Below, piece after piece: positions 13,545-18,536 of a DNA stretch of 18,536 nt. Source of the stretch: CAZPCZ01 sp964585225 (GTDB lineage Bacteria; Patescibacteriota; Patescibacteriia; JACPHY01); contig CAZPCZ010000022.1 of the NCBI GenBank assembly GCA_964585225.1, forward strand, positions 1 through 18,536, written 5' to 3'. A program made the position numbers and the translations under genes. Below the pieces are notes generated by a model. The model was not told the DNA's origin, did not search any database, and saw nothing but the letters and a program-made list of their open reading frames with translations. Numbering within the stretch: position 1 is the first letter of the stretch; each line of letters opens with the position of its first letter.

Positions 13545-15307
13545 CGAATACGGAAGTTGCCCGCGTCTTCCAGTCCATCGCGGAGATTCTTGCCATCCAG
13601 GGCGAGAACCCGTTTCGTATCCGCGCATACGAGCGCGCCGCGGTGACCATTGAGGGACTGCCGAAGGATCTCGCCGATGTCTATCAGGCGAACGGGGTGA
13701 AGGGGTTGCGGGAGGTTCCAGGCATCGGCGAGGATCTCGCCGCGAAAATTGCGGAGCTCACGGACACCGGCAGGCTGAAGTTCTACGAAAACCTCAAACG
13801 GAAGGTTCCGAAGGGACTCTTGGAGGTTATGGAGGTGGAAGGGATGGGCCCGAAACGTACGAAGTTCGTGTGGGACGAGTTCCGCGTTCGTTCGCTCCGC
13901 GACCTCGAGCGACTCTGCCGGTCTGGCAAACTCGCGAAGGTGCGCGGGTGGGGCCTACAGAGCGTCACGAACATCCTGCAGGCCATTGACATGCTGCGGA
14001 AGTTTGGGGAGCGGATGCCGATCGGGAAAGCGCTCCCGCTCGCGGAGGCGCTTGTGCGCACACTCGAGCGTTCGAAGCTCTGCGATCGCGTGGAGATCGC
14101 CGGCTCGATCCGGCGACGCAAGGAGACAATCGGCGACATTGACCTCCTCGTGACGAGCGAGCATCCAAAACGCGTCATGGATCTCTTCTGCGCATCGCCC
14201 ATCATTGATCGCGTCATTGCGAAGGGGCTGACGAAGGCGAACGTGTTCCTGAAGGCCGGCATCGAAGCGGACCTCCGTGTGCTCGACCCGAACGTCTTCG
14301 GCGCTGCGCTGTACTATTTTACTGGATCCAAGACGCACAACATTCGAACGCGAACCATGGCAATCACGAAGGGGCTGACGATCAATGAATACGGAGTGCA
14401 TCGCGGAACAAAGGAAAAGAAAGGGAAGCTCGTCGCGTGTCGCACGGAGGAGGATGTGTTCCGCGCGATCGGGCTCCCATACATCCCGCCGGAGATCCGC
14501 GAGGATACCGGCGAGGTGGAGGCCGCACTCGCGGGCAAGCTTCCACATCTCATCGAGGATCGAGACATTCGTGGCGACCTCCATGTGCACTCAGATTTCT
14601 CCGATGGTAGCGACTCCATGGAGGAGATGATCGCAGCCGCGAAACGCGCCGGGCTCCAGTACCTCGCGATCACGGATCATGCGTCGGTGATGGGAATGGT
14701 CAGGGGGATCAAGACCGAACGAGGACAAGGACAAGGACGAGGACGCGGTGTCGCCGAGTACGTGAAGCGGGTGCGGGCGGCGGCGAAGAAGGTGCAGGGG
14801 ATCCACGTACTTGCCGGTGCGGAGGTGGACGTCCTTGCGGACGGGTCGCTGTACTTGAGCGACGAGGAGCTGAAGCAGCTCGACTGGGTCATCGGGTCCA
14901 TCCACCTCAACTTCAAGCAGACGAAGGAACAAGCAACGAAGCGACTACTCAAGGCCATGGAGAATCCGTACCTCCGCTGCATCGGTCACCCGACGACGCG
15001 GCTCATCGGAGAACGCGGGGGGATGGAGTTTGACTGGGACACGCTATTCAAAAATGCGAAACAGCGGGGCATCGCCTTCGAACTCAACGCGTCGTGGATG
15101 CGGCTCGACCTCGATGATGTTCGCTGCCGCCAGGCGAAGGACGCGGGGGTGAAGCTCTGCATCAACTCCGACAGCCACGACCCGCAGGGGTTCGAGTTCC
15201 GCTATGGTATCTCCCAGGCACGCCGCGGGTGGATCGAGAAGAGCGACGTCGTGAACGCGATTCCGTGGGCAAAGTTCGAGCGTTGGCTACGGTACGAGCG
15301 GCGGTGA
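13541..15307 (+). CDS. polX: DNA polymerase/3'-5' exonuclease PolX
   Basis: The 588-residue protein has the bacterial PolX plan: an N-terminal 8-kDa-like helix-hairpin-helix part (1-155), the polymerase-beta palm and a C-terminal PHP exonuclease. Polymerase metal ligands are Asp199 and Asp201 (GSIRRRKETIGDIDLLV) and Asp244 (ADLRV). The gap-binding hairpins are near VPGIGEDLAAKI and EGMGPKRTK. The PHP domain begins DLHVHSDFSDGSDS (His348, His350), with ITDHAS (His380) and later LNASWMRLDL and SDSHDP. It fills short gaps during base excision repair. The ATG at 13541 overlaps the previous stop. The frame is open further upstream, but that stretch is the other strand-mate gene in a different frame. 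Residues 393-402 (RGQGQGRGRG type) come from a hexamer repeat. Confidence 0.95.
   Translation: MTNTEVARVFQSIAEILAIQGENPFRIRAYERAAVTIEGLPKDLADVYQANGVKGLREVPGIGEDLAAKIAELTDTGRLKFYENLKRKVPKGLLEVMEVEGMGPKRTKFVWDEFRVRSLRDLERLCRSGKLAKVRGWGLQSVTNILQAIDMLRKFGERMPIGKALPLAEALVRTLERSKLCDRVEIAGSIRRRKETIGDIDLLVTSEHPKRVMDLFCASPIIDRVIAKGLTKANVFLKAGIEADLRVLDPNVFGAALYYFTGSKTHNIRTRTMAITKGLTINEYGVHRGTKEKKGKLVACRTEEDVFRAIGLPYIPPEIREDTGEVEAALAGKLPHLIEDRDIRGDLHVHSDFSDGSDSMEEMIAAAKRAGLQYLAITDHASVMGMVRGIKTERGQGQGRGRGVAEYVKRVRAAAKKVQGIHVLAGAEVDVLADGSLYLSDEELKQLDWVIGSIHLNFKQTKEQATKRLLKAMENPYLRCIGHPTTRLIGERGGMEFDWDTLFKNAKQRGIAFELNASWMRLDLDDVRCRQAKDAGVKLCINSDSHDPQGFEFRYGISQARRGWIEKSDVVNAIPWAKFERWLRYERR
14721..14744 (+). 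repeat. Hexamer tandem repeat inside polX
   Basis: Four 6-base units alternate between GAGGAC and AAGGAC and encode a Gly/Gln/Arg run in the PHP domain, in a place where a surface loop is expected. Unlike the 7-base tracts, copy changes here would not shift the frame. Confidence 0.85.
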
Positions 15308-15316
15308 GCGCACCCC

Positions 15317-15349
15317 AGAGTTGTCCAACATTCGATGTTGGACAACTCT
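15317..15349 (+). repeat. RAYT-associated hairpin 1
   Basis: Perfect 15-bp arms (15317-15331 and 15335-15349) enclose the loop TCG. The inner 10 bp are TGTCCAACAT and its complement. It lies 9 bases after the polX stop. It could hinder transcription, but no T tract follows, so a terminator role is uncertain. Confidence 0.85.
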
Positions 15350-15397
15350 TGCTCGCAGTGTGATCATCAGTAAAGGGGATTAGGAGACGCTACGCGT

Positions 15398-16048
15398 ATG
15401 GCCACGGCTACGTTTGCTCCCGACGAGTACTACCACGTCTACAACCGTGGGAATCGAAAGCAGGACATCTTCCGGAACAACAGTGATCGAGCCCGTCTCC
15501 TCCTTTCGTTGCTGCTCTTCCAGCAACCGGATCAGGTTACCCAACTCAGTCGAATCGTGAAACAATTTGTCCAACATTCGATGTTGGACATCCCGGATGT
15601 GAGCGAACGGCTGGTCGAGCTCATTGCATTCGTGTTGATGCCGAACCATTTTCACTGCATCGTCCGGGAGGTCAAGGCGGACGGCACCTCGAAGTATATG
15701 CAGCGGGTGCTCAACAGCTACACCAAGTACTTCAACACGAAGTACGAGCAAGTCGGCCACGTGTTCCAGGGACCATTCCAGGCGGTCCACATCGAAGATG
15801 ACGATCAGCTCCTCTACTGCTCCGCCTACATCCATCGGAATCCACGCGAGCTCGAAGGGTGGCGTGGTCGCGAGCACGAGTACCCGTGGTCGAGCTTCCA
15901 AGACTACGTGAGAGCGAATCGATGGGGAGCACTCCTGCAACCCGACATCATCCTCAGCCAAACTGGTCGTGGCGAGCGCTACCGTCGCTTCGTGGAGATG
16001 AGCCGTGCTAAAGATCGCATCACTGACGCTGCGTTGAAGATCGACTGA
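15398..16048 (+). CDS. REP-associated tyrosine transposase (RAYT), Y1/HUH family
   Basis: The 216-residue protein belongs to the IS200/RAYT-like Y1 transposases, which nick single-stranded DNA at palindromes. It begins with YYHVYNRGNRKQDIF (11-25), has the metal-binding HUH motif MPNHFHCIV with His84 and His86, and a candidate catalytic tyrosine at Tyr108 or Tyr111 (SYTKYFNTKY). GHVFQGPFQ (120-128) and YIHRNP (144-149) are typical RAYT blocks. All are intact, so the protein looks active. Residues 58-64 (VQHSMLD), in the variable segment before the HUH motif, are encoded by a copy of the hairpin that flanks the gene. AGGAG at 15382-15386 lies 11 bases upstream of the ATG. RAYTs are usually single-copy and domesticated with many dispersed REP targets. 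Confidence 0.88.
   Translation: MATATFAPDEYYHVYNRGNRKQDIFRNNSDRARLLLSLLLFQQPDQVTQLSRIVKQFVQHSMLDIPDVSERLVELIAFVLMPNHFHCIVREVKADGTSKYMQRVLNSYTKYFNTKYEQVGHVFQGPFQAVHIEDDDQLLYCSAYIHRNPRELEGWRGREHEYPWSSFQDYVRANRWGALLQPDIILSQTGRGERYRRFVEMSRAKDRITDAALKID
15568..15590 (+). repeat. RAYT-associated hairpin 2, inside the transposase gene
   Basis: TGTCCAACAT (15568-15577), loop TCG, and ATGTTGGACA (15581-15590) repeat the core of hairpin 1 exactly. It is read as VQHSMLD in the transposase and lies before the HUH motif. Confidence 0.92.
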
Positions 16049-16051
16049 GGG

Positions 16052-16076
16052 GTGTCCAACATCGAATGTTGGACAC
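16052..16076 (-). repeat. RAYT-associated hairpin 3, inverted
   Basis: The arms are again TGTCCAACAT and ATGTTGGACA, extended by one G-C pair to 11 bp, but the loop is CGA, so the copy is in the opposite orientation to hairpins 1 and 2. It starts 3 bases after the transposase stop. Confidence 0.9.
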
Positions 16077-16096
16077 GTTGGACCAAGCGGAGGCCT

Positions 16097-16714
16097 ATGG
16101 ATACGAAAACTCTCGCCGCGACCTACGACCGCATCGCTCGCGACTACGCCGAAGACCACCGGCACGACACGTGGAGCCTCGCGATGGTCGAGCGCTTCAT
16201 CCAGCTGCTCCCGAAGCGCGCCCGCGTGCTCGATGCGGGGTGCGGTCCGGGGTGGGAGGCCCGGCGGTTCGCGGGGGCGGGCTTCCGTGTGTCCGGGATC
16301 GATATCTCACCGAAGCTCATCGCGTTGGCGAAGCGGAACGTACCTCGGGGGCGGTTCGTCGTTGCCGACCTGCGCTCGCTGTCGTTCACCGCGAGAACAT
16401 TCGACGGCGTCTGCGCGAAGGCGTCGCTGCTTCACCTCCCGCGCCGAGACGTACCATGTGCATTGCGAGAGTTCCGTCGTGTCCTCAAGCGGCGCGGGTT
16501 GCTGTGCATTGCGGTGAAAGAGGGGAGGGGATCGGAAGTGAAAGTAGACGCGGATTACGGCTACCGGTACGAACGACCATTCACGTACTTTGGTCGTGAG
16601 GAGTGCGTGCGGCTCCTTGAGCGAGCCGGATTTCGGCTACGGGAGGAGTTGCGGTACGTGAAGCATCGGCCAGGGAAGCGCCCGTGGCTCCAATTGATCG
16701 TCGAGCGTCGATGA
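16097..16714 (+). CDS. Class I SAM-dependent methyltransferase
   Basis: The 205-residue protein is a free-standing Rossmann methyltransferase. Motif I is VLDAGCGPGWEARRFA (near 44-59), the strand-2 acid is in VSGIDISPKLIALAKR, and the later blocks are VVADLRSLSF, GVCAKASLLHLP and VLKRRGLLCIAVKEG. It fits the Methyltransf_11/25-type small-molecule or ubiquinone-biosynthesis-like group, but the substrate cannot be named. It has no membrane segment, unlike the two other methyltransferases in the window. ATG 16097 is preferred: GGAGG (16089-16093) lies 3 bases upstream, and the longer frame from 16052 would read through hairpin 3. The gene lies between hairpin 3 and the variant hairpin 4, so it may have travelled with, or been enclosed by, the RAYT repeats. 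Confidence 0.8.
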   Translation: MDTKTLAATYDRIARDYAEDHRHDTWSLAMVERFIQLLPKRARVLDAGCGPGWEARRFAGAGFRVSGIDISPKLIALAKRNVPRGRFVVADLRSLSFTARTFDGVCAKASLLHLPRRDVPCALREFRRVLKRRGLLCIAVKEGRGSEVKVDADYGYRYERPFTYFGREECVRLLERAGFRLREELRYVKHRPGKRPWLQLIVERR

Positions 16715-16719
16715 TCGTA

Positions 16720-16742
16720 TGTCCAAAACTCGGTTTTGGACA
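16720..16742 (+). repeat. RAYT-associated hairpin 4, compensated variant
   Basis: TGTCCAAAAC (16720-16729), loop TCG, GTTTTGGACA (16733-16742). The foot TGTCCAA and loop are as in the other copies. The inner three base pairs differ, with matching changes in both arms, so the stem is still perfect. Confidence 0.85.
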
Positions 16743-16779
16743 GGGTCGTAATGGAGACACGTCTGTCACGAGAATGGAT

Positions 16780-16808
16780 GACGCCCGCGACACGAGGTCG
16801 CGGGCGTC
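16780..16808. terminator. Hairpin between convergent genes, possible bidirectional terminator
   Basis: Perfect 12-bp arms, GACGCCCGCGAC and its complement, enclose ACGAG. It lies between the plus-strand methyltransferase and the end of the minus-strand gene, as expected for a shared terminator. No clear T tract is present on either strand, so the call depends on stem strength and position. Confidence 0.55.
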
Positions 16809-16831
16809 GGTGTGCGAGCGGCGTCGGGCCG

Positions 16832-17335
16832 CTAGAGGTTGATTCCGGCGCAGCGGAGGAGCCGGACGACTTCCGGCGGTCGGTGCGGAGTGTACGTCGG
16901 ATCGCGGTACACGAGGTCGCCGAGGAGATCGCCGGCGCCACCGGGGTGCGATTTCGGCTCGAAGCTCGCTACGGCTCCCGTGTACGGGAACGCCATCTTG
17001 CGAGGCAAGTGGTCGCGGAGGAACCATTTCGTGACGTGGTGCGCGATTTCGCGTTCAGCTTCCGGGTCCTCGATCGCTCCACGCAGGACCTCCCACGCCA
17101 TGTTCGCGAGTTCGTCGCGGGTGAAGGAGAACCGTTGGGCGAGTGACTGGACACGGACGACCGCGGCGGGCCCACCGAGCTGGCCGCCCTGCATAAGCGT
17201 CTGCACCGCGACGATGGCGGCGCGACGCGTCTCGCTCGACGACACGCCGTACGTGTCGATGAACTCGCCATCCGGAATCCCTTCCCGGAGCATCCCGGAC
17301 AGCGCGGCGATGATGAACTCTCGGTCGATCGCCAT
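16832..17335 (-). CDS. Hypothetical protein, unrecognised family
   Basis: I do not recognise this 167-residue protein. It reads as a soluble, mostly helical protein without signal peptide, membrane segment or cysteine-rich motif. It begins MAIDREFIIAALSGMLREGIPDGEFIDTYG, continues with SSSETRRAAIVAVQTLMQGGQL, and has a helical acidic and basic segment RGAIEDPEAEREIAHHVTKWFLRDHL. The last 40 residues are Pro/Gly/Arg-rich. The coding direction is supported by a strong promoter (17399-17427) and AAAGGAAAGG before the ATG at 17335. A GTG at 17347 is possible but overlaps that Shine-Dalgarno site. It is the only minus-strand gene in the window and stands alone. The opposite-strand frame through the same region has no such signals. 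Confidence 0.65.
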   Translation of the reverse strand: MAIDREFIIAALSGMLREGIPDGEFIDTYGVSSSETRRAAIVAVQTLMQGGQLGGPAAVVRVQSLAQRFSFTRDELANMAWEVLRGAIEDPEAEREIAHHVTKWFLRDHLPRKMAFPYTGAVASFEPKSHPGGAGDLLGDLVYRDPTYTPHRPPEVVRLLRCAGINL

Positions 17336-17398
17336 GGTGCGTTTCACCTTTCCTTTGTTGGGGGCCGTGACGGCCGTGGAACGTACGATGATGCTGCG

Positions 17399-17427
17399 AG
17401 CATAGCAGGAATCCGCGACCCTGTCAA
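17399..17427 (-). promoter_or_regulatory. Strong sigma-70-type promoter of the minus-strand hypothetical gene
   Basis: On the minus strand TTGACA (17427-17422) and TATGCT (17404-17399) are separated by exactly 17 bases, with an extended TG one base before the -10 box. The predicted transcript starts near 17392, giving a leader of about 57 bases before the ATG. The -35 box is consensus, making this one of the clearest promoters in the window. Confidence 0.85.
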
Positions 17428-17447
17428 CAGCCCAAGCCCCCGAGTGC

Positions 17448-17456
17448 TGCTACCAT
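17448..17456 (+). promoter_or_regulatory. Possible extended -10 promoter for the Nudix gene
   Basis: TGCTACCAT resembles the extended -10 TGCTATAAT at 13006-13014 and is likewise followed by GG. No -35 box is seen. It would be divergent from the minus-strand promoter and give a leader of about 30 bases containing GGAG at 17483-17486. Confidence 0.4.
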
Positions 17457-17492
17457 GGTCTTGGGGCTTGTCCCGGTAGCTCGGAGTTTGAT

Positions 17493-17948
17493 ATGTCCTA
17501 CGAGCGTTCGGTCGGTGCAATCGCCTTTCGGCTCGCGGAAGAGAAGAAACGCGAGCTGTACTTCCTGCTGCTCCGGTATCCGGGCGGATACTGGGAGTTC
17601 CCGCGTGGGCACGTTGAGGCGGGGGAGCGCGAGCATGTGACCGCCGAGCGTGAGATTCGCGAGGAGACGGGGCTCACACGGCTTCGGTTCCTCCGAGGGT
17701 TTCGCGAGCGGTACCGGTTTCACTTCCAGCGTGCGGGGAAGCTCATTACGAAGGATGCGATCATCTACCTCGCGGAGTCATCGACCTGGGTGGTGCGCGT
17801 CTCCGATGAACACCGCGGGTACGTGTGGGCGACGACGCGGGACGCGCTCCGCCACCTCCACTTCGAGAACAGCCGCGTCGTTTTGCGGAAGGCGGCGGCG
17901 TTCCTCGGGCGGCAGCAGAGCAGGCGGCAGCAGAGCAGTAGGACATGA
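17493..17948 (+). CDS. Nudix hydrolase, Ap4A hydrolase-like
   Basis: The 151-residue protein carries a complete Nudix box, from Gly39 to Leu61 (GHVEAGE, then REIREETGL), with all metal-binding glutamates. The strand before it, LLLRYPGGYWEFPRGHVEAGE, strongly resembles the YWDFPKGHVE-type signature of asymmetric diadenosine tetraphosphatases (NUDT2-like), which split Ap4A to ATP and AMP. Related enzymes such as RppH remove pyrophosphate from mRNA ends, and that cannot be excluded. It is cytoplasmic. The ATG at 17493 has GGAG 6 bases upstream. The last residues (RQQSRRQQSSRT) come from a 15-base tandem repeat and look like an added tail beyond the family's usual end. It is followed 10 bases later by the L,D-transpeptidase gene. 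Confidence 0.85.
   Translation: MSYERSVGAIAFRLAEEKKRELYFLLLRYPGGYWEFPRGHVEAGEREHVTAEREIREETGLTRLRFLRGFRERYRFHFQRAGKLITKDAIIYLAESSTWVVRVSDEHRGYVWATTRDALRHLHFENSRVVLRKAAAFLGRQQSRRQQSSRT
17909..17938 (+). repeat. 15-base tandem repeat at the 3' end of the Nudix gene
   Basis: The unit GCGGCAGCAGAGCAG occurs twice in perfect tandem and encodes the Gln/Arg/Ser tail of the protein. The 15-base unit keeps the frame. Confidence 0.92.
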
Positions 17949-17958
17949 GCGGACGTGT

Positions 17959-18536
17959 ATGTGGATCCGTGTCACCGTAGCGGCGTCCCTCCTCTCGCTC
18001 CTCCTCCTCCTCTTCGTGTTTTGCACCATACCCACGGCCCTCGCAGCTTCCGATGTCGATTCCGACGGTGATGGGATCCTCGATGCGCTCGAGGAGCAGT
18101 ACGGGACGGATCCGTTGAACCTCGACACCGACGGCGACTCGTACCCTGATGGGGTGGAGATCCGACACGGCTATAACCCGAGAGACCCGCGGCCAGTGAA
18201 GTTACGGAAGCGCATTGAGATTGATCGGAAGCAACAACTCCTCCAGTACGCGGTCGGACCGTACGTGCTCGGGGAGTACCGTGTCTCGACCGGTAAGCGT
18301 TCGACGCCGACGCCGAAAGGGACGTTCCGCATCGCATCGAAGAACAACCGCGCATGGTCGCGGCGCGCGAACCTCTGGATGCCGAAGTGGATGAACTTCA
18401 CTGGCCCCGGGGCGCCGCCCGGGCGCTTCGGTATCCACGAGCTCCCGGAGTGGCGGAGCGGCAAGAAGGAAGGCGCGAACCATCTTGGACACCCGGTTTC
18501 CGGCGGATGCGTGCGACTCGGCGTCGGACCCGCGGC
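17959..18536 (+). CDS. Secreted L,D-transpeptidase (YkuD) with calcium-loop repeats (3' truncated)
   Basis: The gene runs off the right edge; 192 residues are visible. A signal peptide (1-30, hydrophobic SLLSLLLLLFVF, cleavage near TALA-AS) is followed by two thrombospondin type 3-like calcium loops, DVDSDGDGILD (32-42) and DTDGDSYPDG (56-65). A YkuD domain starts near residue 85. It contains GEYRVSTGK, STPTPKGTFRI, FGIHELPEW (His160) and HPVSGGCVRLG with His178 and catalytic Cys184. L,D-transpeptidases crosslink peptidoglycan stem peptides or attach proteins to them, outside the membrane. The nearly complete catalytic motif at the edge indicates that only a short C-terminal part is missing. 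Calcium loops in front of YkuD are also known from CPR-type proteins, as far as I recall. The ATG has only a weak Shine-Dalgarno site. Confidence 0.85.
   Translation, partial: MWIRVTVAASLLSLLLLLFVFCTIPTALAASDVDSDGDGILDALEEQYGTDPLNLDTDGDSYPDGVEIRHGYNPRDPRPVKLRKRIEIDRKQQLLQYAVGPYVLGEYRVSTGKRSTPTPKGTFRIASKNNRAWSRRANLWMPKWMNFTGPGAPPGRFGIHELPEWRSGKKEGANHLGHPVSGGCVRLGVGPA

Larger units (their letters stand above)
15317..16076 (+). mobile_element. RAYT transposase unit bounded by hairpins
   Basis: The stretch runs from a 15-bp-arm hairpin to an 11-bp-arm hairpin with the same core, and holds one HUH transposase gene. The core arms are TGTCCAACAT and ATGTTGGACA. The loop is TCG in the left hairpin and CGA in the right, so the right one is in the opposite orientation. 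This is the expected layout of a REP-associated tyrosine transposase with its palindromic targets. The boundaries are inferred. Confidence 0.6.

Noticed and set aside
15317..15349. Intrinsic terminator of polX
   Set aside because: Stem is strong, but no T tract follows and the same hairpin recurs inside a gene, so it is a repeat first. A secondary effect on transcription is possible.
16052..16096. Longer start for the methyltransferase
   Set aside because: It would translate hairpin 3; ATG 16097 has GGAGG directly upstream and begins the family-like sequence.
16736..17146. Plus-strand frame opposite the minus-strand hypothetical gene
   Set aside because: No Shine-Dalgarno site; the minus strand has promoter and ribosome site, so the plus frame is probably a shadow. 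Confidence is moderate.
1..18536. TGA recoding to glycine
   Set aside because: TGA ends several genes at sensible positions (for example 1081, 3092, 13544), so the standard bacterial code applies.

Overview
The window reads like a chromosome segment of a GC-rich bacterium, most likely a member of the Patescibacteria (Candidate Phyla Radiation, CPR). This lineage call is an inference from gene content and style: many small proteins with short gene spacing, a dnaG-rpoD pair, a bacterial PolX, a DUF4143 AAA ATPase, a RAYT-type transposase, and several small families I associate with CPR genomes. TGA is used as an ordinary stop, so the recoded Gracilibacteria/SR1 lineages are unlikely. The sequence carries a 100-base N gap at 10503-10602, so it is a draft assembly.

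Layout. 2-2540: three plus-strand genes joined by two GTGA overlaps (end of a GHKL/HSP90-like ATPase protein, an RBBP9-like serine hydrolase, a membrane-anchored C39-like peptidase). 2537-4252: a twin-hairpin repeat, then a membrane-anchored methyltransferase overlapping a polymerase-beta-fold nucleotidyltransferase. 4417-7180: a DUF4143 ATPase behind an apparently leaderless promoter, a small conserved hypothetical, a DUF559-type nuclease fusion and msrB. 7227-10355: primase and the housekeeping sigma factor. 10379-10764: tRNA-Asn inside a 21-bp inverted repeat, followed by a tandem array made from the tRNA 3' half. 10794-12965: a secreted Ig-like protein and a site-2 protease with a large extra domain. 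13006-15307: a second membrane methyltransferase overlapping polX. 15317-16742: a RAYT transposase and a methyltransferase gene among four related hairpins. 16832-17335 (minus): an unrecognised gene with a strong promoter. 17493-18536: an Ap4A-hydrolase-like Nudix protein and the start of a calcium-loop L,D-transpeptidase.

The most interesting layer is the repeats rather than the genes. Four short hairpins share the foot TGTCCAA and a 3-nt TCG or CGA loop. They surround or enter a HUH transposase gene, and one has changed both arms in a compensating way. Separately, degenerate tandem repeats with a strict 7-base period, but different unit sequences, occur at five places; four lie in frame inside genes, including dnaG. 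A third class, GC-rich twin hairpins, supplies a stop codon at 2538 and interrupts the T-loop of duplicated tRNA fragments at 10706-10735. Together these suggest a genome colonised by several palindromic and short-period repeat families that tolerate insertion into genes.

Other items are a shared 17-nt promoter-plus-start module at 4440 and 13009 that implies leaderless mRNAs, and the twice-repeated pairing of a FAM173-like methyltransferase with a polymerase-beta-superfamily gene.
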